Origin: Acidobacteriota bacterium
GTDB taxonomy: Bacteria > Acidobacteriota > Terriglobia > Versatilivoradales > Versatilivoraceae
Assembly: GCA_028875575.1 (NCBI GenBank)
Contig: JAPPDF010000020.1
Location: forward strand, 1-56,303
Length of the DNA: 56,303 bases
Direction: 5' to 3'
The first letter of the stretch is position 1. Each line of letters starts with the position of its first letter. This document shows, in pieces, positions 17,864-26,887 of the stretch. The notes below the pieces were generated by a model. The model searched no databases. It saw only the letters and a program-made list of their open reading frames with translations, and was not told the DNA's origin. The translations under genes were made by a program, and so were the position numbers.

Positions 17864-19018
17864 TTAGCGGGACGTACGTTTCCCGCCGCCCAGCACGTCC
17901 GATCTCAGCAGCGCCTGAACTTCCGCCTTGTCGACAATGGGAAGATCGAACATCAGGGTCTGTTTCAGGCGGGTGGCGGCATCTCCGGTCAGGACCCCTT
18001 TCTCCATTCCTTCCCGGTTGAATCCCGAGGTGAGCAGGCCGTAGTAGAATCCGGCGTTCCAGGTGTCCCCGCCACCCAGGCGATCCCACAGGGTAATGGG
18101 TCTTTCGGCAGGCGAACGAAAGAAACGCCCCTGAGAATCGATGGCTGCCGACTCCCAGCGGTGTTGCTCGAAGTTGTCCGGATAGCGGATGGTGATGGCC
18201 ACCATCCGGGCTTGAAATCGGTCCCTTACCTGGCCGGCAAAGGCGCGAAGATCGTCATCGTCGATGGGCCCCAGGTCGCCGTCGACGATCTGTTTGGCGG
18301 AACAGCTTCCCAAGCTCATCCCGTAGAGCCTGGCCATGTCCTCAATGGTGGTGATGAGCACGTCCACGTGGTCTGTGGCGATGGGTGTCAGAACCTCGCA
18401 GGCCTCTGCGGGTGACCACAAGGTCCCGCGATAGTTGAAGTCCATTCCAACCAAGCAGTTGGGAGGCTTGTTCTCAAGTGCTTCCTGGAGTGCTTCCAGG
18501 TTGTAGTTGCGTTCATATTGGCTATGGCCGGCCAAGCCGAAGGTGATTCCGGAGGTATGGAACAGCCGGGCGTCTTTCAGAGCCTCGTGCCAATTCACCA
18601 TTCCGGCCCCCAGTCTGGATGCCGCCGAGTACATGCGCTGGTAGATTCCGATGTTTCGACGCGGCGTGCGACCGATTTCATAGATCAGGCGGCCAATGGG
18701 TTCGGTCTTGGGAGCCCAGACCATGTTGCCGGTGTCGATGCCCTGCTCCCGAGCGGCATTTCGCACTGCAAAGCCGTAGGGGTTTGCCGGAACGCGGGTG
18801 ATGTAGGCGGAGGGAACGCCGAACCGGCTGACGGCGGTGGCCAGTGTAAATTCACTTCCCGCCAGGGACAGATGGACCAAACGGGTCCGTTCGGGGCGCT
18901 CCAGGTCGCCCGGCGTCTCCCGCACCAGAACCTCTCCAAAGGTCACAAAGACCGGGCCGCTGCCCTGCAACCCGGACAGATCATCCTTGGTGATATCGAA
19001 CCTCACCTCTCCTGGCAT
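17864..19018 (-). CDS. PfkB-family sugar kinase, likely 2-keto-3-deoxygluconate kinase
   Basis: Protein of 384 residues. Ribokinase/PfkB fold: N-terminal FVTFGEVLVRETPG strand, substrate-binding LAGSEFTLATAVSRFG region, and C-terminal signature GGGDTWNAGF (residues 315-324, catalytic Asp318). Somewhat longer than typical KDG kinases (about 310-340). First gene of a minus-strand set with KDPG-type aldolase and YjhG-type dehydratase, which is the reason for preferring a KDG-kinase role over fructo- or adenosine-type kinases. An AGGAGGAAAT Shine-Dalgarno precedes the ATG at 19018. Confidence 0.85.
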   Translation of the reverse strand: MPGEVRFDITKDDLSGLQGSGPVFVTFGEVLVRETPGDLERPERTRLVHLSLAGSEFTLATAVSRFGVPSAYITRVPANPYGFAVRNAAREQGIDTGNMVWAPKTEPIGRLIYEIGRTPRRNIGIYQRMYSAASRLGAGMVNWHEALKDARLFHTSGITFGLAGHSQYERNYNLEALQEALENKPPNCLVGMDFNYRGTLWSPAEACEVLTPIATDHVDVLITTIEDMARLYGMSLGSCSAKQIVDGDLGPIDDDDLRAFAGQVRDRFQARMVAITIRYPDNFEQHRWESAAIDSQGRFFRSPAERPITLWDRLGGGDTWNAGFYYGLLTSGFNREGMEKGVLTGDAATRLKQTLMFDLPIVDKAEVQALLRSDVLGGGKRTSR

Positions 19019-19095
19019 GGGATTTCCTCCTTCGGGTCCGTCATTCCGCCCGGCCGTGATCGGCGGTGATCAAGCCAATGCCGATCGGAAGTCTT

Positions 19096-19108
19096 GTAGT
19101 GTCACTAC
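19096..19108. promoter_or_regulatory. Palindromic operator candidate upstream of sugar-acid genes
   Basis: GTAGTGTCACTAC is a perfect 6+1+6 palindrome 78 bases before the kinase start, in a 167-bp gap. Size and symmetry resemble GntR-type operators, but no regulator gene is in the window. Function is inferred from position only. Confidence 0.4.
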
Positions 19109-19185
19109 CTCTCGGCATGAAATGCGAGTCGGACCGGCAGCGCCTCATCATAACCGCAGCACTTAAAAACAGAAAGGACTACAGG

Positions 19186-20769
19186 TCAGTGATCATTCGA
19201 ACGGTACCATCTGCTTGCTGTAACGCTCGGGATCAGGCTCAGCGCCAGACAGAGCCAGGCAAAGAGGTCTCCATTCCGGGAATAGAAGGTGGGTGTCTGT
19301 CGGAAGCGGAAGCCACCATCCAGCACCGTACGGCGATGGAGGCCGGTGCTGGAGAGGACTCTCCCCTTTGGGTCGATGACGGCGCTGATCCCGCTGTTTG
19401 CGGCTCTCAGCAGGTACCGCCGGTTCTCGACGGCCCGCATACGAGCCATTAGCAGGTGCTGGTGGGGAGCGGCCGAGTTGCCGAACCAGGCGTCGTTGGT
19501 GATGTTGACCAGAACCTCGGCTCCTTCCGCCACAAAGCGGCGTACCAGGTTGGGCACGATCGCCTCATAACAAATGAAGACCCCCACCTTTTCTCCGGAT
19601 TCCAAACGCGAGACGACCACCCGGCTGCCGGGCTGATAGTCCCCTACCCCGGTGGATATCTTTTCCACAAAGAAGAACAGCCAGGACCAGGGAACGTATT
19701 CCCCAAACGGAACCAGGTGTATTTTGTCGTACTGGGCAATCAAATCCCCGTCAGGAGACATCGTCCCGACGCTGTTGTAAGGGCCCGTGTGGGAACCATC
19801 ATCTCCCGAAGGCCAGTCTACGAATCCGAACAGCAGCGAGGAGCCGGAAGATTCTGCCAGCCGGTTCATATTTCTTCGGAACGATGGATCCTCATGAAAA
19901 TAGAACGGCGCCGGAGTCTCCGGCCAAACGAGGAGGCTTGCCCGATGCGGTGCGGACAGCGGTGGGTCGGCTGCAGGGGTGTTTGCCGAATCCTGGATCG
20001 GGGGCGACAGAGACAGCTCGATCAACTCTTCCAGCAGCCGGCTTTGCGATTGTGGGTCCCAGGGGTGATCCAGAGGAATATGGGTCTGCACCAGGCGGGC
20101 GTGAGCCTCCCCGGCGTGGTTGGTGTCGAGTGGCTTTGTTCCCACCCACATCAGAACCCCCAGGAACGCCAGGGTCACCGGCAGGCTCAGGAGGGCCGGC
20201 TTGGACCGGAAGAAAAGGCCGGCGATGGAAGCGTTGATCAAAACCACCAGGAAGGAGAGTCCGTAGACCCCGGTGAAGGTGGCGATCTGGGACAGGGAGG
20301 TGTTGTCTATCAGCCCGTAGCCCGTCAGGCACCAGGGAAATCCGGTCAAAAGGTATCCCCGAAGGTATTCCGTGGCAACCCATAGGCACGGGGCCAGCAG
20401 GAAGCAGACTCCGGGAAATTTCAGCGAAGTCTCGGAAAATGCGCAGGCGAACAGACCGGGGAACAGAGACAGGTAGACGATCAGGAGACCAAACAGCAAA
20501 AGGGCTCCCGACCAATGCATGTCGCCGTAGCCTTGCAGTACGTCCAGGATCCAGTAGCAGCATCCGGAAAAGAAAACGACACCGAAGATCCACCCCAGCA
20601 ACAGCGCCCGCTTCCAGGAAGTTTCTCGGAAGAGGGCGATCAACAAGGGAACCAGGGCGACCCAGCTCACCCAGGACAGGGAAAACTTGGGGAAGAGAAG
20701 GATCTGCAGGACGCCACTGAGAATGGCCAGGCCGGCCGCTCGGTAGGCCCTGAAGGGGCTAGCCCGCAT
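19186..20769 (-). CDS. lnt: Apolipoprotein N-acyltransferase
   Basis: Protein of 527 residues. Transfers the third acyl chain to the N-terminal Cys of lipoproteins in the inner membrane. About seven hydrophobic segments cover residues 12-210, followed by a periplasmic nitrilase domain with the catalytic triad Glu284 (LLVWPETPAP), Lys349 (YDKIHLVPFGEYVP) and Cys400 (GVFICYEAI), and a final membrane segment near the C-terminus. The only ATG available is at 20769, inside the terminal inverted repeat of the family-1 element (GGTGAGAAATGCGGG). An in-frame TGA lies two codons upstream, and the next GTG codon is already within the first membrane segments. The element therefore seems to supply both the start codon and a Shine-Dalgarno-like GGTGAGAA. 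Confidence 0.93.
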   Translation of the reverse strand: MRASPFRAYRAAGLAILSGVLQILLFPKFSLSWVSWVALVPLLIALFRETSWKRALLLGWIFGVVFFSGCCYWILDVLQGYGDMHWSGALLLFGLLIVYLSLFPGLFACAFSETSLKFPGVCFLLAPCLWVATEYLRGYLLTGFPWCLTGYGLIDNTSLSQIATFTGVYGLSFLVVLINASIAGLFFRSKPALLSLPVTLAFLGVLMWVGTKPLDTNHAGEAHARLVQTHIPLDHPWDPQSQSRLLEELIELSLSPPIQDSANTPAADPPLSAPHRASLLVWPETPAPFYFHEDPSFRRNMNRLAESSGSSLLFGFVDWPSGDDGSHTGPYNSVGTMSPDGDLIAQYDKIHLVPFGEYVPWSWLFFFVEKISTGVGDYQPGSRVVVSRLESGEKVGVFICYEAIVPNLVRRFVAEGAEVLVNITNDAWFGNSAAPHQHLLMARMRAVENRRYLLRAANSGISAVIDPKGRVLSSTGLHRRTVLDGGFRFRQTPTFYSRNGDLFAWLCLALSLIPSVTASRWYRSNDH

Positions 20770-21008
20770 TTCTCACCAGGCCGCTCGATTCATAGAGGAA
20801 AGTCCATCTATTTTCAGCACCTCATGGGTCTGATTGGTACGTCTTGCGGTTACACACGGCGCTGGGCGTGCCCTGGCTTGTCCTTTTCCCCTCAGCGCAT
20901 CCATGCTCGCTCGACCGTAGTAACCGCTACGCTCTTCGCTCCCGAGCACGCGCTGAGGGGGAAATGACTGCGCCATCATCACGCCCCGTGGTGAGAAATG
21001 CGGGCTAG
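20759..21008 (-). mobile_element. Family-1 inverted-repeat element (MITE-like), copy 2
   Basis: Complete copy of 250 bp including a flanking CTAG on each side (20759-20762 and 21005-21008). Terminal inverted repeats share 16 perfect bases (CCCGCATTTCTCACCA). It is in the opposite orientation to the copy at 1-247. The long stem (20884-20899 with 20949-20964) is preserved; one pair is T-A in copy 1 and C-G here, one end pair is G-T, and one pair is mismatched. The interior can be read as a 74-82 codon frame (MAQSFPPQRVLGSEERSGYY onward) ending at the TGA beside the lnt start; copy 1 has the same words with its frame broken. Lies between lnt and the SPOR-protein gene. Confidence 0.85.
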
Positions 21009-21058
21009 GCAAGGAGAACACGAATGGTCTTCAGAAAGAAGGGCATGCGGGATTCGTT

Positions 21059-21730
21059 TCACTGGCGCCGCAGAATGGAATCATAACCGTCCCGGGCCAG
21101 CCGGGCTTTGACTTGGGATATTTCCCGGGTGCTGCGATAGGGTCCAACCTTGACCCGGATCCACTGCGGGTTTTCGGCCTTTGACGGAGATAACACCACC
21201 ACAGGGTATCCCTTGCCCCGCAGCTCGTCGGCCAGGCGATTGGCATCGGCGCGTTTCCGAAGAGCGGCTACTTGCAAATGGAGCAACCCCCCGGCGTTGG
21301 CAGCGGAACCGGAAGAAGCTCCGCGAGCCCTGGACGGCTGGCGAGCCTGTTTTGGCTTCTCCTTTCCGGAAGCGCGCGGACTGAAGTTCTCATCCACGCG
21401 TTGATCCTTTACGGCGCTGTAGAAGTCCAGTTCCTTTCGCAAGTCCGGTGGGCCTGCCGGGTCCTGCATGGTGGATCCCGCCCCGTCGGTCCCTCCCTGA
21501 GAAGATGCCCGGGTTCCCTCTGTGCCCCTGGGTGGGCTCACAGCACTCGAAGCCGTCAGTCTGGACTGGGCTCCCTCTCCGAAAGACAGCGTTGCTTCCC
21601 CGGCCTGTCCGCGTCCCATCCAGAAACCCAGGGCAAAAAAACTGGCACAGATCAGGACGGCCCCTAGGAAAAAGAGCAGCAAATGCCGGTTGTCGAGCCG
21701 CAGCTCCTTGTTCTCAGGGCTCCTCTCCAT
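21059..21730 (-). CDS. SPOR-domain membrane protein
   Basis: Protein of 223 residues. One N-terminal membrane segment (about 17-38, LLLFFLGAVLICASFFALGF), a low-complexity Gly/Ser/Arg linker, and a C-terminal SPOR domain (about 148-223: LLHLQVAALRKRADANRLAD, WIRVKVGPYRSTREI). SPOR domains bind denuded glycan strands of septal peptidoglycan, so a cell-envelope or division role in the periplasm is likely. Same strand as slipin/NfeD upstream and Lnt downstream, with small repeat elements in both gaps. Confidence 0.85.
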   Translation of the reverse strand: MERSPENKELRLDNRHLLLFFLGAVLICASFFALGFWMGRGQAGEATLSFGEGAQSRLTASSAVSPPRGTEGTRASSQGGTDGAGSTMQDPAGPPDLRKELDFYSAVKDQRVDENFSPRASGKEKPKQARQPSRARGASSGSAANAGGLLHLQVAALRKRADANRLADELRGKGYPVVVLSPSKAENPQWIRVKVGPYRSTREISQVKARLARDGYDSILRRQ

Positions 21731-21820
21731 GAAATCGCCTCCTTACCGCTGCTGGTCGGCTCCTGCCGGGAAATTGACCGCTCACCCATTTACTGCCTGG
21801 AATAAGACCAACTACTGAAT

Positions 21821-21928
21821 GCTTTGCAATATTCGTAGCGGGCAGGTCATCTTGGCGGCAAACCTGAGGTTGTGCCTTTTGTGGCCATTTCCGACAAACG
21901 TTTCGCTGCCGAAATTTGCAAAAGGCGC
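21821..21928 (+). repeat. Family-2 dispersed repeat, copy C (short form)
   Basis: 108 bp with ends GCTTTGCAATATTCGTAGCG and GCTGCCGAAATTTGCAAAAG. It keeps both inverted ends and one TTTTGTGG arm but lacks the middle of the longer copies, so it looks like an internal-deletion form. Its right edge coincides with the stop codon (21928-21930) of the slipin gene. Confidence 0.75.
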
Positions 21929-22695
21929 TACTTGCTCTTTTTCAGAAAGGGCTCCAGGATGTCGATCGCCAGCGGAAAAACCAGGGTGGTGTTTCTTTCG
22001 ACTCCGATGTCGGTCAGTGTTTGCAGATACCTCAACTGCAGGGCCACCGGCTCCTTGGCCACCACCTCGGCGGCTTGAGCCAGCTTTTCCGAGGCCTGGA
22101 ACTCTCCATCGGCGTGGATGATCTTGGCTCGCCGTTCTCGTTCCGCTTCGGCCTGCTTGGCCATGGCCCGCTGCATTTCCTGGGGAAGGTCCACTTGCTT
22201 CACCTCGACCGTTCCGACCTTGATGCCCCAGGGATCGGTGTGCTGGTCCAGGATGCTTTGCAACCGGACGTTCAGGGTCTCGCGCCGGCTGAGCAGATCG
22301 TCCAGGGACACTTCGCCGAGAACCGAACGCAGAGTGGTCTGGGCAAGCTGGGAGGTGGCATAGAGGTAGTTCTCGACCTCCACCACTGCCTTCAAGGGGT
22401 CCATCACGCGAAAGTAGACGACGGCGTTGACCTGGACCGACACGTTGTCGCTGGTGATGATGTCCTGCGGCGGCACATCCAGAGTCACCACTCGCAACTC
22501 CAGTTTGACGATTCGGTCTATGGGCCACCATACGATGATGAGGCCGGGTCCCTTGGGCTGCGGCAACAGGCGCCCCAAGCGAAAGATGACTCCGCGCTCG
22601 TATTCCCGCAGGACGTGCAGGGAGTTGAAAAGGACGATGACTACCAGCAGCAGCCCAAAGAGACCCGGGGCTGAAATCAAATCGAATTCGAACAT
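21928..22695 (-). CDS. Slipin (SPFH/band-7 membrane protein)
   Basis: Protein of 255 residues. An N-terminal membrane segment (about 12-30) is followed by a band-7/SPFH domain ([38 protein letters not shown]-type strands) and a charged coiled-coil stretch rich in Ala/Glu/Arg ([18 protein letters not shown], about 175-215). Forms oligomeric membrane scaffolds. It lies 13 bp downstream of the NfeD-type protease gene, the classic slipin-nfeD pair; in archaea the protease cleaves the slipin C-terminus. The stop codon abuts a family-2 repeat. Confidence 0.92.
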   Translation of the reverse strand: MFEFDLISAPGLFGLLLVVIVLFNSLHVLREYERGVIFRLGRLLPQPKGPGLIIVWWPIDRIVKLELRVVTLDVPPQDIITSDNVSVQVNAVVYFRVMDPLKAVVEVENYLYATSQLAQTTLRSVLGEVSLDDLLSRRETLNVRLQSILDQHTDPWGIKVGTVEVKQVDLPQEMQRAMAKQAEAERERRAKIIHADGEFQASEKLAQAAEVVAKEPVALQLRYLQTLTDIGVERNTTLVFPLAIDILEPFLKKSK

Positions 22696-22708
22696 GAGTC
22701 TCTCCTTT

Positions 22709-24010
22709 TCAGCTCGAGGGAGCCCCGGAACCGTCTGCCCGGGTCACCTGGATGTTGAGTCCCTCCACCGCTACCACTCGGACCCGGTTGCCGGATTCGA
22801 TCGGCTGAGGGCTGCTGGCCTGCCAGATCTCGCCGTGGACCTGCACTTTGCCCTGGGAGCCGATGTCGGTCAACGCCGTTCCGATCTCTCCGACCATGCC
22901 CTCTTTGCCGGTCACCGACTTGTTGCGGTGGGCCAGAATGACCAGCCGCATGAGAAAGATGGTGATGGCGGCAAAGGGGAGGGTAATTCCCACGGCCGTG
23001 ATCAATTGTACCCGCAACTCGGGGAGTGGCGAGTTGATGAGGATCAAGGAACCGAGGATCATGACGGCGATTCCAAGAGAAGCCAGCAGTCCGTAGCTGG
23101 TCACTTTTGCCTCCAGAACGAAGAGAACGATGGCTGCCAGGATCAGCACCACTCCCAGGAGGTTGATGGGCAGGATATTGAATGCCACCAGCGCCAGGAA
23201 GATACAGACCCCGCCGACCACACCGGGAAAGATCAGACCGGGATTGCTGAATTCGATGTAGAGCCCGAGCAGGCCGATCAGGCCCAGAATCAGTGCAATA
23301 TTGGGGTTCAGCACCTTTGAGAGGACCTTCTGGCGAGCCGTCATTTCAAACGCCTTCAGCCGTTCGTTCTTCAACTGCAGAACCTGTTTTTGGCCGTCGA
23401 AACGCTGAATCTCCCTTCCGTCGAATTTTGTGAGAATCTCGTTCAGGTCGTGGGCAATGCCGTCGATGAGATTGCCCTGCCGCGCTTCCTCTTCGGTGAA
23501 GGACAGGCTCTCCACTACCCCTTTCTCCGCCAATTCGACGTTACGGCCGCGTTGGGCCACGAAACTGCGGATATAGGCGGCAGCATCGTTTTCCACCTTC
23601 TTCTGCATGACTTCATCCAACTTGCCCCCGCCCAGGGGCACGGGATGAGCGGCTCCGGTGTTGGTGCCCGGGGCCATGACGGCCAGGTCTCCCGACAAGA
23701 GGATAAAGAATCCGGCGGATGCAGCTCTGGCGCCGCTGGGACCGACAAAAACGAGCACGGGAGTCTCCGACCGCAATATCTTCTCGATGATTTCCCGCAT
23801 GGAGGAGTCGAAGCCTCCTGGAGTATTCATCTGGATGATCACGGCCGTAGCACCTTCCTCTTCAGCTTGCTCCAGCCCACGATCGATGTACTCCGCAATC
23901 ACGGGATGAATGACGTCATCAACCTCCAGAGTGAGCACCACCGCCTCGGCCGAAGGACCGGCGGCCGCCAGAATTGCCAGCAAGACTATCCCGAGTCCCT
24001 GCCTGGTCAT
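22709..24010 (-). CDS. NfeD-family membrane serine protease (ClpP/SppA-like)
   Basis: Protein of 433 residues. A signal peptide (about 1-23) is followed by a ClpP-like protease domain with IIQMNTPGG (oxyanion region), nucleophile Ser98 in GARAASAG and Lys138 in MQKKVEN, nearly the numbering of the archaeal 1510-N protease dyad (S97/K138). Then come several membrane segments (about 230-350) and a C-terminal OB-fold NfeD domain (about 370-433, [19 protein letters not shown]). I start at ATG 24010 because it gives a clean signal peptide and matches family numbering; ATG 24031 adds seven residues and cannot be excluded. Paired with slipin. Confidence 0.9.
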   Translation of the reverse strand: MTRQGLGIVLLAILAAAGPSAEAVVLTLEVDDVIHPVIAEYIDRGLEQAEEEGATAVIIQMNTPGGFDSSMREIIEKILRSETPVLVFVGPSGARAASAGFFILLSGDLAVMAPGTNTGAAHPVPLGGGKLDEVMQKKVENDAAAYIRSFVAQRGRNVELAEKGVVESLSFTEEEARQGNLIDGIAHDLNEILTKFDGREIQRFDGQKQVLQLKNERLKAFEMTARQKVLSKVLNPNIALILGLIGLLGLYIEFSNPGLIFPGVVGGVCIFLALVAFNILPINLLGVVLILAAIVLFVLEAKVTSYGLLASLGIAVMILGSLILINSPLPELRVQLITAVGITLPFAAITIFLMRLVILAHRNKSVTGKEGMVGEIGTALTDIGSQGKVQVHGEIWQASSPQPIESGNRVRVVAVEGLNIQVTRADGSGAPSS

Positions 24011-24300
24011 GCGAATCCCCGTAAACACCATTTCGAATTCATCTGGAACTTCAGCAACTCGCCTGCCCGAAAACCCCGCTTGGTGCAGATTATAACAGAG
24101 TTGCGAACCGCTTACCGGGCCATCTGGAACTACCGCGCAGTGCAGTTCACCGCAACGTCTTGAGGCTCGCAATCCCCGGAATTCGGCCTATCAAGCTGCC
24201 GTGGACAAAGCGCCTTTGTTCAGGTATCCGGCGCTCGAGGTGGCATTGCGGGTTACAATCGACCAGGTAACTCCCTGGCACGGATCGGTCGGTTCCCAAA

Positions 24301-25893
24301 GTGACTCGACAGGCATCAGTCAAAGCGGCAACGGCGGCGCTACTTGTCTGCGCCCTGCTGTTCGCAGATTCGTCGGTCTTTCTCTCGAGTGGTGAGTCTT
24401 CTCCCGAGACCCAGGAAGCCAAGCTCTCTTTTCCGAAATCGTTCTATCGCCAGCTGGAAGCCTATGGGGCGGTGTTGAGCCTTGTGGAAAACGGGTATGC
24501 GGAGCCGATAGATGTGAATCGAGCCATCGCCCGGTCGATTCAGCGCATGCTGGGCCGCCTGGATCCGCATTCCAGTTTTTACGACCCCAAGACCTTCGGC
24601 GAACTGCGCTCCTACCAGGGAGGCAACTACTCCGGAATCGGTGTACGCGTGGCGCCGGCGGACGGGAAGATGATGGTGCTCTCGACGAATCCAGGGTCGC
24701 CGGCCGAGGAATCCGGAATCCGCCCTGGGGATGTCATCCTTTCGGTTGACGGAATCTCCACCAAAGAACGTGCCGGAGCGGAGGTGGTGAGCCTGTTGCG
24801 TGGCCCGCGGGACACGCCGGTCGAGGTCCTGATCGAGAGGATAGGTGTCGATCGCTCCTTGGGCCTCCAGGTTCTTCGAAAGGAAATACCCGAACCCAGC
24901 CTGCCTCTCTGTTATGCCATCCTGCCCGGGGTGGTGTACCTGCAACTGGTGGCTTTCACGGCAACCACCGAAGATGAGGTTGACCAGGCGCTAAAGCCGT
25001 TCCAAGCCGATTTACAGGGTCTTGTCCTGGACTTGCGGGACAATCCGGGAGGAAACCTGCAAAGCGCCATCGGGGTAGCCGATCGCTTCCTGGATGTAAA
25101 CCAGGTCATTTTGATCACCAAGGGGAGGCTTCCCAACGCCAATGTCAAGTATCTGGCCACTCGCGGATACGATCGGGAACCCTATCCGATGGTCGTCTTG
25201 ATCAATGAGCAGACGGCCAGTGCGGCCGAAATTCTGGCGGGAGCCATTCAGGATGCCCGGCGGGGAATCATCGTCGGAGAAAACAGTTTCGGCAAGGGAC
25301 TGGTGCAGACGGTTTTCCCACTGAGCGGTGGCAATGGACTTTCCCTGACGACCGCCAAGTGGTTCACGCCCAACGGACGCATGATTCAGCGCAACTACAA
25401 GAATCGCTCTCTCCTGGAGTATCTGAAATTGGTCGAAGGGTTGGGGAGGCGCCGTCCGCGCGCCAGCCAGGGGGCTGAGGGCATTCCTTTCGAACCTGGC
25501 GGGGGCGGTATCCTTCCGGACGTCTTGACTGACTCGGTCTCCTTGACATCCTTTCAGCATCGCCTGCTGTCTCGACATCTCCTTTTTGCTTTTGCCCGGG
25601 AATTCAAGGCCAGGTATCCGGTGCTTGCCGCCACGGCAATTGTCAGCCCCTTGGTGCTGGGGGAATTGCGTGACTATCTGGCTGCACGGGAAATGATTCA
25701 TTCCGAGCGGGAGTTTGACGACCACCTTCCTTTCATCCAGCGCACCCTTCGCAGCCGGCTGTTGCTCCTTTCCCTGCAGACCAAGCAGAGCATGAAAGTG
25801 GAACTGGAAGGCGATCCACAGGTCGTTCAAGCCCTGGCATCCCTGCCCCGGGCCGAACTGCTCCTCAGCCGCGACCGATCGGGTGGGGAGTAG
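24301..25893 (+). CDS. S41-family C-terminal processing peptidase with PDZ domain
   Basis: Protein of 530 residues with a GTG start. An N-terminal hydrophobic segment (about 9-24) predicts export. A PDZ domain at about 108-185 (YSGIGVRVAPADGK, GDVILSVDGIS) precedes the S41 protease core: LRDNPGGNLQSA, catalytic Ser307 in TASAAEI and Lys332 in SFGKGLVQ. A C-terminal extension of about 170 residues is longer than in minimal CtpA. Cleaves C-termini of periplasmic proteins. No strong Shine-Dalgarno is seen before the GTG, so the start is less certain than the identity. The stop TAG is embedded in TAGTGTCCTG, which recalls short IS630-like ends seen elsewhere in the window. Confidence 0.92.
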   Translation: MTRQASVKAATAALLVCALLFADSSVFLSSGESSPETQEAKLSFPKSFYRQLEAYGAVLSLVENGYAEPIDVNRAIARSIQRMLGRLDPHSSFYDPKTFGELRSYQGGNYSGIGVRVAPADGKMMVLSTNPGSPAEESGIRPGDVILSVDGISTKERAGAEVVSLLRGPRDTPVEVLIERIGVDRSLGLQVLRKEIPEPSLPLCYAILPGVVYLQLVAFTATTEDEVDQALKPFQADLQGLVLDLRDNPGGNLQSAIGVADRFLDVNQVILITKGRLPNANVKYLATRGYDREPYPMVVLINEQTASAAEILAGAIQDARRGIIVGENSFGKGLVQTVFPLSGGNGLSLTTAKWFTPNGRMIQRNYKNRSLLEYLKLVEGLGRRRPRASQGAEGIPFEPGGGGILPDVLTDSVSLTSFQHRLLSRHLLFAFAREFKARYPVLAATAIVSPLVLGELRDYLAAREMIHSEREFDDHLPFIQRTLRSRLLLLSLQTKQSMKVELEGDPQVVQALASLPRAELLLSRDRSGGE

Positions 25894-25950
25894 TGTCCTG
25901 CTCCTCGCCGGAGGCGGCACTCATCCTGAGGAGGCCCAGGTAAACTCGGG

Positions 25951-26661
25951 TCAGCCGAGGACCCTTACCACTCGAAATCCATAATCGGTGTACTTGTAGG
26001 AGGGATCCAGACTACTGCGGGCGGCGCAGCGGCTCACCTTGATCTGGTGGCGCCAGGCTCCGCCCCGAGATGCCCGGCGATGGGTCTCGTCCCGATTGAC
26101 GGGATTGTCGCCGGGTGACCGCTGGTAGAAGTCGCGCGCATACCAGTCCAGGCACCACTCGTGGACATTGTCGCCCAGGTCATAGAGGCCGAATCGGTTG
26201 GGCGGCCGCATTGCCACCGGTTGCGGGCGCCGGTCCCGCCAACCAGTGCGGTACAACTCGAATTCGGAAGGATCTTCATCGCCCCAGGCATACAAGCATC
26301 CTTCCCGATTCTGGCGAATGGCCCATTCCCACTCGGCCTCGGTGGGCAGGCGCCAGGTTTGGCCGGTCCACTCGCTCAGCCAACTGCAATAGTCGGTCGC
26401 CTCCAGCCAACTGACCGACACCACGGGCTGTCGCGGATGGCTGAACCGGGACTCGAGGAACGATTCGGGCATCAGTCCCCCGATTCGATTCACAAAGAAC
26501 CGGTATTGCTCGTTGGTCACTGTCGTAATGCCCATGGCAAGGGCATCGACCTTGACGCGATGAACCGGTCGCTCGTCCGCACGCCCCTGCTCGCAGCCCA
26601 TGAGATACTCGCCGGCTGGCAACGCCACCACGGTTGGAATGTGGCTGGTGATCCTGCTCAT
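25951..26661 (-). CDS. SUMF1/FGE-fold protein lacking the formylglycine-generating cysteines
   Basis: Protein of 236 residues. Sulfatase-modifying-factor fold: PAGEYLMGCEQG, WRLPTEAEWEWA, NVHEWCLDWY, RGGAW and the closing DYGFRVVR. In genuine formylglycine-generating enzymes the strand after GGS/GGA contains a Cys pair that binds copper; here the sequence reads RGGAWRHQIKVSRCAARS, and neither of those Cys is present (the remaining Cys corresponds to a structural position just before AARS). It is therefore unlikely to make formylglycine and more likely a binding or other enzymatic SUMF1 variant. No sulfatase gene is nearby. ATG 26661 is chosen over a start 24 bases upstream inside the adjacent repeat region. 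Confidence 0.82.
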   Translation of the reverse strand: MSRITSHIPTVVALPAGEYLMGCEQGRADERPVHRVKVDALAMGITTVTNEQYRFFVNRIGGLMPESFLESRFSHPRQPVVSVSWLEATDYCSWLSEWTGQTWRLPTEAEWEWAIRQNREGCLYAWGDEDPSEFELYRTGWRDRRPQPVAMRPPNRFGLYDLGDNVHEWCLDWYARDFYQRSPGDNPVNRDETHRRASRGGAWRHQIKVSRCAARSSLDPSYKYTDYGFRVVRVLG

Positions 26662-26672
26662 ACTGTTATTCT

Positions 26673-26887
26673 GAGCCCTTCGCAAAATTGGCAGCGGGTC
26701 AGGTCATTGTGCCGGCAAACGGGATGTTCTACCTTTTTCGATATCGGGTGCGACCTGGTGAGCCATGCTTGTTAACCACAAAAAGCACAAAACGAATTTT
26801 CTGAGATCGTTCTGCTCTCTATGTGTTTTTTGTGCCTTTTGTGGCCATTCCCGGTAAGCATCCCGCTGCCGAATTGTGCAAAAGGCT
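26673..26887 (+). repeat. Family-2 dispersed repeat, copy B
   Basis: 215 bp, ends GAGCCCTTCGCAAAATTGGC and GCCGAATTGTGCAAAAGGCT; arms CCACAAAAAGCACAAAA and TTTTGTGCCTTTTGTGG form a hairpin. Almost collinear with copy A (14674-14864) but with a longer hairpin loop. The left end is 12 bases from the ATG of the SUMF1-like gene. Confidence 0.82.

Noticed and set aside
20773-21021. The element's internal frame as an ordinary gene
   Set aside because: The frame is broken in the other copy and the DNA is dominated by inverted repeats, so it is listed as part of the element.
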